DNA of 64,000 nt from Thozetella sp. PMI_491. Taxonomy: Eukaryota > Ascomycota > Sordariomycetes > Chaetosphaeriales > Chaetosphaeriaceae. Shown in pieces: positions 1 through 11,072 of the stretch. The stretch's first letter is position 1; each line of letters opens with the position of its first letter. Position numbers and translations under genes: made by a program. A model generated the notes under the pieces. That model had not been told where the DNA came from and ran no database searches. It was given only the letters and a program-made list of their open reading frames with translations. Location of the stretch: positions 1 through 64,000 of the forward strand of contig MU270145.1 in assembly GCA_021432635.1 (NCBI GenBank), read 5' to 3'.

Positions 1-45
1 TTTTTCACCCTATGTGCGGCTCGAGACTTCACACTCGCAAACCCC

Positions 46-1087
46 ATGGCGGACAAGGCTAAACGTGGAGTGCCAGCTTCGGCTACCACAAAAAAGATGA
101 CAGCAGATCCCGAAAGTTTCTCCACCACACTAGTCAAACTCACCGCAGTGCTCGAGAGCCTATGCCGGAACGCAGACAGGCTAAAGGAATATAGCAAATT
201 GGTCGACAGCCAAACAGCTCTCAAAAAGGAGCTATCCATGAAATAAGACTGCATACAGCAGCTGCAGGGGGAGGCAGAAGCCTCTCGTAAGCAGAAAGAT
301 GAAGATATCGCCAGATTGCAAACCGAAATAGCGGATTTGAAGGGCTACCAGAACCGGCTCTCTGAGGACTATAATGCCCGATTTAAGTCTTGGGACACAG
401 CTGTCAGTCAGCATGCGACTGATGCCATCGAGATCTCGAAGCTCACAAACGAGCTTAAAGCGATGTAGACTACGGCCGATTGTGCTCCGAACCCAGCTTA
501 CTAAACAATCGAAGCAGCTTCGTGATAGTCAAAACCGCGTTTCGACGCTGGAGGATGAAAGCCAATTAAAAGAACTTAAGCTTAAAAAAGCGCAAACTGA
601 CCTAGAGAAATGTCGGGAGACCGAAGCAAGTCTGCTATCCTTTTTTACAGAAGCAGCCGAGCTATGACGAGAGCTTCAGTGGACCCGCAAGCCGGTGATA
701 GCGGTAGTAGATGTCGCAGGCGAGTGGCTCGAAGACGAGGACAAGGGGCTGGAATACGATAGCATAACCCTGGGCGAGGAGGATCGCGCACACCAGATCT
801 CCTCTCAAGTTACCGGTCCAACCGCAGTGCTTTTCCCTCAGATCTATGCTGCGAATGAGCTCCTCTTCCATGGATACGCCCTCTTTCCTACGCAGACGGC
901 CGTCATTGCTGCAGTGCAGGAGTGCAACGATCAATCTGCGCTGAGATCCCGCATCAGCCATCCAGTCACCTCCACTTACCGCAACTTGGGTTCACTTACG
1001 CGCTATACCACCCAAAACATTCCCTCATCAGCAATCCATTCACCTCCACTCAGCGCAAGCACGACCAGCAACAACTGGACGTTGTAA
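46..1087 (+). pseudogene. Decayed coiled-coil protein gene
   Basis: A heptad-like, Lys/Glu/Gln-rich coiled-coil protein can be followed from ATG 46 across several breaks, so I read this as one broken gene. Frame 1 runs to TAA 244, continues with the same composition to a TAG near 469, then the signal moves to frame 2 (one-base-type frameshift between about 470 and 500) and runs to TGA 665, after which the same frame stays open to 1087. The segment after 668 contains a more globular part (VVDVAGEWLEDEDKG). No GT..AG pair removes the first stop. The stops are compatible with CAA/CAG to TAA/TAG and CGA to TGA, which are C-to-T changes as made by RIP. The family is not recognised. An alternative is an unusually intron-rich gene, which I think less likely. 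Confidence 0.5.
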
Positions 1088-1838
1088 ATGTTACTGCGAT
1101 AAGACCAGGCGTGTATGACCGGGCAATATGGGTGTCAGTGCTAGTGCGAGGGCTGATAGTACTACAACTTGAAAAACTCAGTCACCTCAAAAGTAAGTGA
1201 TCTGATGTGATTTTCATATCCCGATTACGAAGCATCCCTCGGTCGCATCCTCTCGACGCATGCTCTAAAAGATTTGCCCGGACATAATAGCATTAGCCTC
1301 GGGCGGTTTTGTTTTTTGATTTTTAAGTCGCACGGGTGGATGCCTATGCACTAAACTTGAAAAGGCTAGCTTTCCGTGATTTCGAACCTTGCCATCAGAC
1401 CGGCAAGTACCGGATGTGGAGGCAGCATTCGGATCTGACGATACTGCCTGTCTGATTGGTCAACTGACTGTATTCTTCCATCGTGTTCCCATTTACGATG
1501 CCTTTTTTGGGGGGAGGGGTGGGGGGGTTCGCGATACATTGTGCACCCATGTACCTATCTAATGAGTGTGGCTCCCCACCTGTGACAACGGCCAATAATA
1601 TGCAGCTATCTTTTTTGTATGTGGTATACGCAGTAGGACACTGATATATTAGAACATTGAATTGCGGAGGAAGCCACCTAATGACGTTCAGGGGCGGGCA
1701 GTACTTATTTTTCTAGCTATAATTGTAAACTAGAAGTTACCCGCGATTTTGTGCCTCTGATTGCACATCATCACCTACTTGAGAGGCTCAATTATTATCA
1801 AAATCTCATAGCCACTTCAGTACACTAACTCTAAGAAT
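1088..1838. other. Intergenic, no gene seen
   Basis: No credible coding signal. It has a G-rich run at 1507-1529 (G tracts broken by A/T) and an AT-rich stretch before the next start. The last 150 bp should hold the promoter of the aldo/keto reductase gene. Confidence 0.5.
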
Positions 1839-2828
1839 ATGCCACAACTCGCCGGACGAACCGTCGGTTCACACGGTTTTGGCCTCATGGGCTTGACCTG
1901 GCGACCCCAGCCCGCCGCCCACGAGGACGCCTTCGCCGCAATGCGCGCCGCCCTTGCCAACAAAATGACTTTTTGGAACGGCGGCGAGTTCTACGGTACC
2001 CCCGAGGTCAATAGCATGACTCTGCTGCGTGCTTACCTTGACAAGTACCCCGAGGACGCCGACAAGTTCGTACTTTGCATCAAAGGCGGCCTATGCCTCG
2101 ACATGCGCCCGGACGGCTCGCCTGAGAATATCCGACGCTCTATCGACTTTATCCTGGACCAGCTCGGCCCACATAAGCAATATCTCGAGATGTTCGAGAT
2201 GGCGCGCCGAGACCCTACTGTCCCCCTCGAGACCACATTTGGATTCATTGACCGCGAGTACATTCAGACTGGTAAAATCGGCGGTATCTCCCTCTCTGAG
2301 GTCTCGGCGGCGACCATCAACGAGGCCGCAGCAATCACTAAGATTGCCGCCGTCGAGGTCGAGCTCTCCCTCTTTAACACCGACCCGCTCGACAACGGTA
2401 TCGCCGCCGCTTGCGCTCACCACAATATCCCCCTCATCGCCTACTCGCCGCTCGGCCGCGGCTTGGCGACCGGTCAGATCAGATCGCTCGCCGACCTCCC
2501 CGAAGGCGACTTCCGCCGCTACATGCCACGTTTCCAGCCCGGCGCTTTCGAAATCAACCTCCAGCTGGCCGACCAGATCCAATCGATGGCCACCAAGAAG
2601 GGCTGTACCCCCGCCCAGCTCGCCCTCGGCTGGCTGACCTCCCTGCAGCGCCGCCCCGGCATGCCCGTCATCATCCCCATCCCGGGCGCCACCACAAAAG
2701 CGCGCGTCGAGGAGAACTCTGCTGTCGTCGAGCTGGACGATCATGAAATGGCCGATATTGACGTTACATTAGTCAAGTTCAAGGTCGTTGGGAAACGTTA
2801 CCCACAAGAAGTCCCTATAAACACCTAG
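1839..2828 (+). CDS. Aldo/keto reductase, pyridoxal-reductase-like
   Basis: A single-exon 329-residue NAD(P)H-dependent aldo/keto reductase. The fold signature is clear: an N-terminal FGLMGLTWRP strand, the FWNGGEFYG block carrying the catalytic Tyr, a catalytic-type Lys in FVLCIKGG, a GKIGGISLSEVSA strand, AYSPLGRG, and the late PIPGATTKARVEEN cofactor loop. The catalytic Asp position reads Asn (FWNGG) and the usual His position lies in an EMARRDP segment without His; both traits fit the fungal pyridoxal reductase (AKR8-like) group that reduces pyridoxal to pyridoxine, rather than canonical AKR1 enzymes. Length is normal. Very GC-rich third positions contrast with the AT-rich flanks. The exact substrate cannot be read from sequence; a general aldehyde reductase is the alternative. 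Confidence 0.85.
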   Translation: MPQLAGRTVGSHGFGLMGLTWRPQPAAHEDAFAAMRAALANKMTFWNGGEFYGTPEVNSMTLLRAYLDKYPEDADKFVLCIKGGLCLDMRPDGSPENIRRSIDFILDQLGPHKQYLEMFEMARRDPTVPLETTFGFIDREYIQTGKIGGISLSEVSAATINEAAAITKIAAVEVELSLFNTDPLDNGIAAACAHHNIPLIAYSPLGRGLATGQIRSLADLPEGDFRRYMPRFQPGAFEINLQLADQIQSMATKKGCTPAQLALGWLTSLQRRPGMPVIIPIPGATTKARVEENSAVVELDDHEMADIDVTLVKFKVVGKRYPQEVPINT

Positions 2829-4746
2829 GCTAGACTATCAATGGTGCACTTCCTACAAACGAGCCAGACGTGGTCTTCCCTAGCACTCAAGGTTCAAGGA
2901 CTTCGCCAGTCATGGGCAACCACCGACCCCCGTTGTAGTCCGCCGCCCTGTGCCGTGAGTCAGATGAAGAGAGCCTGGAGGGTATAGCAGCTCGAAAACT
3001 ATGTCCGCCTCCAACCTATCGGACAAATGGGTGAAGCATGAGGGTAACTTTGTAACAAACTATGGTAGCTATTCTCTCGTCACTTGGGGGGGAGGGGGGC
3101 GAAGTTTCTCAAATCTCGGCGAGCTTCTTGCTCGGACTGAGGCGGTTGAATGTTTTCCGTGAACAAAAGATTTTATTTCGGGGACGGGCAGGGGTGTTGC
3201 TTTTCTTCAGGGTGATGACACCTGCCCGCAGGCCATTGATCCAAGACGCAGAACAGCCAAGCGCCGCCTAATGATGGGCGGAGAAACCAGGGTCCTCCAA
3301 TTTTTGGAAGTCTGTCCATATCATGAGTGAAACATGTTGTCATCCACAAGGAAGAAGGGGGAGGCGGGACGGGACAAGTCGGGTGGAAGCTTCCGTATAA
3401 TCCCTTTCCGACGCCGGAGCTGACAGTCTCCGTCAAACCGCAAAAGACGGGAATCGAATTTCAAAATATATCTGCGCCAGCCGAGAGATCCCAATCTATG
3501 TCACTCAGTTGGTTTGCTTTCTCGAGTCATGAAGGGAGAGGCTTCGCTGCCTGGCCCCAAACTCTACACATAAAATTCGCAACGAATGGGACTCACTTGG
3601 TCACCCCAATGGTCAAGTCCGCCTACAATCATTCCAGCCTCGATGCAGCGATTCAGACGAGTATCTAGTAGATTAGTGACTCCGTTCCCGGGAGAATAAG
3701 GAGCCGGGTAGACCTCAGATTGGTCTAGGGGAACTATTCTGCGGAGCTTTGGACCTAGGCGTTACCTGCCTCAGTGTAGTAGCAGATCAGTGATTGTGAT
3801 TGTTCGCCATGAGGAGCCCCGCCATTCGGGGGACCGCGAGGTGCCTATCCACGATGCTAGTGACAGGCAGCCCTCCGCTCTCATCAGCAGAGGGAACACT
3901 GTTCCATGAGCTGCCAATTCATGAGCTAAGGATATTGTTTCCGAGACGCATTTTAGGTAGTCAATATCGTCATTCCACGATCACACCCCCAAATGATTAC
4001 CCTCGAGGTGTACAAATCCCCGGACGACATTCCACTTAGCTCGAGCTTTCGTTCTACGTGTCCGCTTTGGCGGCAACAGCGAAAAATAGAACCTGGGCTA
4101 GCCGGCTGACATACTCTTTCAATGTCGCCGTATAATAACTTATCCAATAACTCTTATTAATTACTAAATCGCTATTACATCTGTTGACACTGATAGCCCT
4201 GTCACAGTTAATTTGTTGTAGATACACAATTACGCGAACTACTAAGCATTATCCGTGCAGCATCCGCCACCTTCGGGTCCATAGTCAAGGATAGCCACAT
4301 CATTATCTTCACCGTATACCCGCGAGGCGGTGTATAATACAAATCAACAACAATGAGTAGCAAGCCTCGTGTTTCCTAGTAAAATTCTGTCTACAACGCC
4401 GCTCGAATAGCATACTCGACCAGCCTGGGCTACACAACGGGAGATTGAACCCAGGTTGTAGCGCTATGCTCTGCGGGAAACAACTGGATTCCTGCCATCT
4501 CAACACGATCTCGCCCCTCATAAACAGAAAGCTCATCTCGCCAATCCAAACGTGCCTGGAGGAATGTCAAAAAAACACCATTAACTTTTTTCGCTGAACT
4601 CATTCAAGGAGTGCAAGTTAGATACCTGTCTCCGTAATCAATGTCAGGCTGGCAGAAGCCTCCTTGGCTAAGCGTCAAAAGAACATACTCCTTTGTGACT
4701 GCCGTGGACTCGGACAATATACAGATTCCATGAATTTCACATACCC
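2829..4746. other. Long intergenic stretch, no gene seen
   Basis: Nearly 2 kb without a convincing gene. Short open frames here have no recognisable motifs and biased low-complexity content. A G-run occurs at 3085-3100. On the minus strand near 4430-4470 there is a tRNA B-box-like string (GGTTCAATCTCC) without a matching tRNA fold; see the rejected list. Confidence 0.5.
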
Positions 4747-6232
4747 TCACGCGATGATGCCGCAGCTACCGACAATTCTGAACACTGCCCAGTAGTCCAT
4801 TTCCGGCGTAGATATCAAAATGTGGGCCACATTTCGGGCTATTTTGACGCCATTGTCAGCCATATACGCCAAACACTTTAATATCCACTCTCGCAAAGGC
4901 ATGTATGTCGTAATGTTTGCAGCTTCGTAGAGAGCGGTCAATATGCCGCGGCATTCTAAGATCTGCAGCGGTGAAAATGGTGTTGCATTCTCAGATCTAG
5001 CTCCCGGAAGTATGAACTGAGGTACAGTTGCGCAGATGTCCCATGTTATTTCGGTAATCGTCTTCGCAACCAAGCTGCTGGGAGAGAGATTTCGGATGAT
5101 GCCACACATCTCCAGACGTAGGATCCGGAAGGCATTAAAGACCTGAGTCGTGTAGTGGCTCTGATAAGCATCGTAGTAGTGGTCAAAGATGAAATTGTGT
5201 TGAGCATTTACACGGTGTGGCCGCCAGGAGCGTGGAATTTGGCTCTCCGCAAAGGCCAGTTGGTCCTGCAGCTCGCACGCCTGCAAAAGGACATCATCGG
5301 GCCCCAACATGGAGCTCCGCATACGGGCGCGAAGATTGACGACCCTCATCATTAGGCCGACAAATGTCCACTTTGCACTCCGCAGGTAACAATCCAAATC
5401 TTGGTAGATCGTTTGCAGAGTGTCCGGTATGGGTATGCCGGCTACACCGCAACTGATAGTGAGCGCTATCACGGTTCGGCCGGCAAGTTGGGAAGTGGTC
5501 GGATTGCTGAAGTCGGCGCTCGGACGGGCCTGCACTATGCCTAGAGCGCCTTGAATGTGACTCAGCCAAGAGCCTGGAAACCCGGGCCATCGATGGTAAA
5601 TGGCCAGCTTCTCGTAGAGGTCCAGGAGAAGCACAGATTGGAGGGTTTCGTCAGAAACGGGTCGAGCAGTCCCGTCCCTAGCTGATTGCTGTGAGAAGCG
5701 AATCGCTTCTCTGACTGCCCGGATGGCAGTCAGATATTGCCAGCTGGCCAGGGGCGTTAGGTCTGGACGATTCACTTGCAGTGCCATGAACGCCAAGCTG
5801 ACAGCACTGACGCTGGCCTGCAGGTGTCCGTTAGTGGAAGACATGGCTAGGAGGGGTGCCAAGGTGTTAACGCCACACAAGTATCGGTCAATATAGAGGC
5901 AAAGGAAGGTGTTTCGAGCCAGCATGTCCCAGGAGAGTTGCGGAGTGGTGGGAAGCTGAGGGGGGGGCTGGCGGGCCAAGGCCTTCTGGGCCGTGATACG
6001 CGTCTCATCGCGGAAGGCCAATTCTTTTGGGTCACGGTATCCATAGCAGGTTAGCTTAGCTCTGCGGCACTGGTTGCACCCCGCAGGATTCAGATCGCAC
6101 TGAATTATATGGGAATATCGTCAGCAGCCATCTGGGGCTAGGAACAGTCCGCCCAGGAGGGAGCTTCATTACTCGGATCTTCCTCCTCCTACAGGGTAAA
6201 CAGTCCCTAGACGGACGACCGTGATTCACCAT
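4747..6232 (-). CDS. Zn2Cys6 fungal transcription factor
   Basis: A binuclear zinc-cluster regulator of 470 residues, made of exon 6232-6173 and exon 6099-4747. The intron (6172-6100, 73 nt) has a GTAATG donor, a CTGAC branch site and a TTCAG acceptor. Splicing completes a textbook cluster at residues 11-38: Cys-x2-Cys-x6-Cys-x6-Cys-x2-Cys-x6-Cys (CLPCRRRKIRC then CNQCRRAKLTC), followed by the GYRDP and FRDE motifs typical of the fungal-specific transcription factor family with a DUF3468-type middle region. The rest is helical with no membrane segment. It is transcribed divergently from the SDR gene at 6863, so it may regulate that neighbour; this is inference from layout. No target site is evident. 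Confidence 0.88.
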
Positions 6233-6862
6233 AACTCTGTTTGATCGTGACTGATCGATAGGCGAGGGTAGTCAGACGCTTGGGGGCTCTGTCGGTAAGA
6301 AAATTTGCAGTCCGATGGCTCAAATATCGTACAAACCTGTGCGTTTGATCAAAGTTTGCGCTTACAAGCAGCTGGGGTCGGCCACGGTCAGCTTCCACCA
6401 ATTGAGACCGTTGGAGAGCCGCCTTGCGGAACGCTAGCCTTGTTTGGACTGACGAACGGGTATTTGTCTCATTGCTTGATTAGGCTGACTAATGAAAGCT
6501 CATTCATTATGTTACGCTACAAACTATCTAGCTCCGTAGTACTAGAAATTGCTCAATCTCTGTGCACTTGTCTGAACAACCCTATGCAGATGCTGGTTGA
6601 CAAGCGGCGGAGTTAAGGCTGGCTTATTAACGGCGTCCCGAGCAGAGGTGATTTGATTACCAATTTGAACATGGTTTTGGTTTTCCTCCCCTCCCTCGCG
6701 GGCAACAACAGTGATAATTCTACTCTCGTTCTCATCAATAAGGAGCCGTGTCACTCTTCACTCCTATGCGAACCTCGAACGCCCTCATCACTGAAGACAA
6801 TATCCCCAATACCGCGGCTAACAACAGTGATAATTCTACTCTGTTCTCATCAATAAGGAGCC
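6233..6862. promoter_or_regulatory. Divergent promoter region between regulator and SDR gene
   Basis: This 630-bp gap separates two divergent starts and must hold both promoters. Its right part is remodelled by a 116-bp tandem duplication that includes the SDR leader. No palindromic CGG half-site pair clearly stands out. Confidence 0.5.
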
Positions 6863-6935
6863 ATGTCATTCTTCACTCCTATCCGTGCCTCAAACGCCCT
6901 CATCACTGAGGCCAATGTCCCGAAGACCGCCGTCT
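6704..6935. repeat. 116-bp tandem duplication spanning the SDR leader and start codon
   Basis: Copy 1 (6704-6819) and copy 2 (6820-6935) start with the same AACAACAGTGATAATTCTAC string and stay alignable through the leader, the start region and about 25 codons. In copy 1 the start reads GTG (AGCCGTGTCACTC) where copy 2 has ATG (AGCCATGTCATTC). Copy 2 is the one continuous with the rest of the gene. Copies differ by scattered substitutions and a one-base deletion, so the event is not recent. Confidence 0.85.
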
Positions 6936-7944
6936 TTGTGGGCGGCACCGACGGCATTGGCAAAGCTACCCTGAAGGCTCTTGTCTCCAAGGGTTTCCCG
7001 ATTAAGGTCTACATTGTAGGGCGCAATGAGGCTGGCCACCAGGCTCTACTGAATGATCTCCGAGGTTTGAACCCCAAGGCTGTCTTGGTTTACGTCGAAG
7101 GCCAGATCTCCCTGATCGCAGACTCCCAGCGTGTTGCCAACCAAATCGCCGCTCAGGAAGAACAAATCGACCTGCTCTTTCTCTCAGCAGGCTACTTGCC
7201 TTTCACTGGACGCCAAGGCGAGCAATCCAGAATACTGCTGCGGCCATTCCCGAGTCTGTTAGGCTGACGTTCATCACAGAAACTTCAGAGGGCCTGGAGG
7301 CGTCCCAAGTCGTGTCCTACTACAGTCATGTTGTTTTTATTACACGTCTCTTGCCCCAGCTCAGGATGGCTGCCAAGTCGACGGAATCCGTCCGTGTGAT
7401 CAATGTCCTCGCCGCTGGCCAGGAGTCGACCGACCTCTTCCTTGATGATCTAACTCTCAAACATCCCGGCCGATTTGGCATCCCTAATTTTGCTTCGCAC
7501 GCCGCTACCTCGGTGACCCTGACTCTGAAGCGGATTTCGGAGGCACCAGAAAACAAAGACATCGTTTTCATCCACTCGCATCCCGGTCTTGTTAGCACGG
7601 ATCTGTTCATGAAAAGTTGGGGTGGCAAATTCGATCCAAGCCAGGCCACCGCTGCTCCACCTGCCGGAAAGTTCGTTGAGTTGACGCCAGAAGAATCTGG
7701 TGAGCGGTGCCTGTATTTGATCACAAGCGCAGAGTTCGGGGGCAGTGGCGTCCCCGTGCAGAGCGGGCGGCAGGCTGCCCAGACACTGGTCCACGGGGTT
7801 AAGGGTTCGCTGTTCTCGATCAACGATAAATTCGAGGCTCTCCAACAGGACGGTTTGCTAGCTGATCTGGAGAAAATGGGGGCCCCGCAGAAGATATGGG
7901 ATCATACTTTCGGGGCAATTCACTCTATCACCAAGTCGGACTAG
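6863..7944 (+). CDS. SDR-like NAD(P)-binding oxidoreductase
   Basis: A 339-residue short-chain dehydrogenase/reductase relative in two exons, 6863-7217 and 7280-7944. The intron is a GC-AG intron (62 nt): donor AAG/GCGAGC, CTGAC branch site, acceptor ATCACAG. Joining gives a continuous GRQ-ETSEGLEASQVVSYYS segment, whereas reading through gives a stop after an unrelated tail. The Rossmann cofactor site is VFVGGTDGIGKAT near residues 25-38, with VYIVGRNEA as the second strand and LLFLSAG as the NNAG-equivalent. The canonical Tyr-x3-Lys is not obvious: the region reads SYYSHVVFITRLLPQL. This fits a divergent fungal SDR subgroup often found in metabolite clusters. Substrate unknown. The leader and first codons are duplicated upstream. 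Confidence 0.85.
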
Positions 7945-9579
7945 ATCAGGGTTAACTGGCGCCGAGTCTCAAACCCCAGCTAGAACTACCTACAAGTAAA
8001 GCTCTTAGATCAGGAGCCGAAGTATAACTCTTGAATCTCAGACCATATCGAACATCACATGTAACAATCCTCACCACAAGTCGACTTCCCTCAAGGACCG
8101 ACCAACAAACAGTGGAGAATGTTGCGTTTGGAATAGATGTACCTTATTCCTAATTCTATATTTTTATGGACGCTAGACCTATTACATCGAGCCATATTAA
8201 GTCAAAGACATTTTCAATTGTAAATCCTCTAAGCTCTTGTCCAGACTTATCCAGGACTCTAGTTGTCGATGGAAGTGGTAAATCGATATTTACTATGAGA
8301 GTGACTAGTCGGAGGCTGGGGGAGGGACGTTATCGAGAACCAACGCGGAAGAGTTTTGTTATGCATGGCGCCGCGCGCAGTCAATGCGCTGGGCCGGTGA
8401 GCGCCGCGAAGATATGCCCAACCGTTCAGTTGCAGTCTGCTCCTGTCAAGCCCTGTGACAGGAGTGAGAGCCATTGCCCCGCTGGTGTGTAAATGGAGGA
8501 TCGGCGCTCCACAGTCCAGACACGCCCGATCTCAGAACGTATATACACTAAGAACTACCTGGCATCATTGGAATACACTTGGGTTACTACGGCTGACTCC
8601 TCCGCTCCGCTGTTTACAATGACCGGCCGCGAATAGTGCCGTGCTTACGCCAACTTATTGGCCGCTCCATTGTGAAGCTGTTTGATGCGGATTATGGAGA
8701 CCAAGGTTTCAGAAGGTTACCACTTCCGCACTCTGGAGCCACCCACTCAACTTTTGCCCCTTGGTAACACCCTTTCCTAGAACCGTATCATGGCAAACGG
8801 GACAATTCTCATACGTACGTCTGGGTGACAAAACTGAGCTTCGAAGTCAAAAATATCGCCGCCAACGTGAACAGATACTTTTGAAGTCTGAAGCAACACG
8901 ACAGCTCCAGAGCACGCCCCAGAGGTAAATTGGATAGCTTGCTGTACGAGCAAAGCCCAAAGAAACCAACAAGATGGCAACCCAATAACTCGGGGATACA
9001 CTCCAGACGACGGGGCTAAAATTAAACAACTACCTACAGACGGCACCATAGCCGTTCAACCCGCAAACGGACAAGCGATCCGCGAACGCTTTCATCGGGA
9101 TTCTGACCGAATATCGGCAAACCACGAAACGTACATTGCTTTCGAAGATGTCGGCCAGGTTGTTGCCGACACTCTCCATTCAGCTCACAGCTATCACCAA
9201 GACAACCCGGGTGCCGAGTAGTTCCACTCCCCAGGATGAAGAGCTAGCCAAACAACTGCGACGAGCGTATACTCAGGAACATGCCGAGGAAAGGAGGAAG
9301 GCGTCCGGCGTAGCAAACAATCAGAAGGGCCATATTCAAGGGCAAAATGCTTCAAGAGAAAATGAAACAAGGAGCAGAATGTCCCGGGTATCGGCTGTAT
9401 AAGTAGCAACCGCCTGGCCATGCCAAGCAGACACCTGGACTTGCCATCCAAGACAGCCTGACCAGTGGCTAAGCGGGGAAGGTCGAAATTGGCGACAGTT
9501 TCTCTATTCCGTATCTATTCATTGCATATAAAGGACTTGCCCACGAATCGCTGCCATTGGGCGAAATGTAAAGTTCGGA
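7945..9579. other. Intergenic, no supported gene
   Basis: About 1.6 kb. A short plus-strand frame at 9136-9399 has Glu/Arg-rich helical content but no start context, homology or splicing signal I trust. The rest shows nothing. Confidence 0.45.
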
Positions 9580-10311
9580 CTATATTTGGGGGTTCTGACG
9601 AAGAAATTATTCCATCGATGTGGTCTTGACATGGAGCTTGTGATTGTCGAGATTCTTGAGTGAGTATGTTCCGTCCAGCTGGAAGAGCTGGTAGAACAAA
9701 CAAATGAAGCTGTAATAGTCATTGTATGGGTTTTGTTTCCTCCGAGAGTAGGCGAGTTCCCGCAGGTCATCGAGAGTACCACGGTACTTGAGGGAGATAT
9801 CGATACCCCTAACCTCTTTGTAAATTCTTGCGAGCTCCCGAGGCGAGTACGCACCAGAGCGCAACTCCCAGAACCCCCCTGCTGGGGCATCGTCGCGCTG
9901 GATAACCTCGGCAGAGAACTCGGCTGCGTCCTTCTCGGTGGTCAGGTCCCAAGTCTCATCCCCAGTGCCCCATATGTCAACAGTCCTATTATCGGGGTCC
10001 CAAGGACCGTTGTTGGCAGGAGAAAAGTTGCCATGGCCGGGGAGAGAGAAGTAAACCTCGGTCAAGCCGCCGATCAACATGTAAATCGGCTTGATGGTCG
10101 AAGTCAGCTTGGCCTGTTGACAGAAGGCGATAATTGAGTCGTAGCTTTGGTGCGTGCCAAGCTCGAGTTTTCTCCAGTCGAAATTCCAGCTCGCAGCGAG
10201 GAACCGAACGATTCCTGCGCGTTCTGCCGCCCGCAGCAGAAGCAGCTGAGCATCTAAATGCATGACCGGAGTTCCCGCATATGCACAGATGATGGCATGA
10301 ACCGCAGTTTG
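9580..10311 (-). pseudogene. Truncated NmrA-like / isoflavone-reductase-like oxidoreductase
   Basis: The reading frame from about 10302 down to 9607 encodes the middle and C-terminal part of an NmrA-like NAD(P)-binding protein: IICAYAGTP, HLDAQLLLLRAAERAG, a FLAASWNFDW strand, GHGNFSP, and the C-terminal YQLFQLDGTYSLKNLDN. The first about 75 residues, which should carry the GGTGxxG nucleotide motif, are missing: upstream codons in the same frame are unrelated and soon meet a stop. At the other end TAA (9609-9607) falls between TTSME and FLRQNPQI, which then ends at a natural-looking TAG (9582-9580); a GAA to TAA change is the simple explanation. Two independent lesions suggest a non-functional relic. 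A missed upstream exon could rescue the N-terminus, but I found none. Confidence 0.65.
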
Positions 10312-11072
10312 ACATGCAGATCTTGGAAACTTGAGCGGAACCGACCTAAAGTGGATGTGACGCCTCGGGGGCGGCCCAATGATATAACAGAACCAACGCC
10401 AGTCCCTTTCAAATCTCAGTTGCGGTAGGTTTCCGGCAAGTTATGCTCGGAACACTGCTTAGCAAACATCAATCAGGCCTGAGAGTTATATTACATAGCT
10501 TCACTTCGGCAAAATTTCACAGGCAGCTGTTCCCACCGGCCAGATGTCTCGGATGTTCACTCTAGTGGCAGAAAATGTTACCCCAGCATCGGCCTCCAAC
10601 AAGAAACGGGTCGGATTTTAAGAAAAATCAGAGCCAGGCAGCGGTATAGATTGAAGCCATGCAGTCTCATGGCGATGATAACAAGCGTCAGCGCAGGGCC
10701 AGAAGATTGCACGTCGTCACATTGCCGGTGCTTCTCCGGATTTTCTCACAATATGTGGATTCTTGCGCCAATCCTAAGGAGGCTAGCCTTCCGTTATGCT
10801 AGTCATCCGTCCTCCACACATGCGCTGTGGATGTCTCGCAGGTTTGTCAACATGTTCGGACTTCGGACGGTCTCGCCGTGACCTGTTCAATAGAATAGGA
10901 CAACCATTTGTCAGACGTTTCGGGAAAACTTGGCAGGGACCAAATCGTATCATAGCCTAAGATGCATAAATCCCTGGAGCAATTGCCAGCCGCCCAGCAC
11001 GTTCTCGTCTCCATTCAAACCTCATCATAGCCATACCCAAATTACTCTTCATCGAACAATCGAGCTTTCACT
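10312..11072. other. Intergenic, no gene seen
   Basis: No coding signal apart from shadow frames. The last about 100 bp contain CT-rich and CAAT-like sequence before the start at 11073, as expected for a fungal core promoter. Confidence 0.45.

Noticed and set aside
2029-2744. Long alternative frames on both strands inside the aldo/keto reductase
   Set aside because: They are shadows caused by the very GC-rich codon use of the real gene; the protein motifs lie only in the chosen frame.
3062-4039. Several short plus-strand frames in the long gap after the first reductase
   Set aside because: Low-complexity or Pro/Ser-rich text without start context, motifs or splice partners.
4430-4510. tRNA-like or SINE-like sequence on the minus strand with a B-box string GGTTCAATCTCC and an A-box-like TGGCAGGAATCC about 34 nt before it
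   Set aside because: The acceptor and D stems do not pair, and no second copy is seen in the window, so a tRNA or SINE cannot be supported.
10651-10881. 76-codon plus-strand frame before the SRPBCC gene
   Set aside because: No homology-like motif, poor codon use and no splice context.
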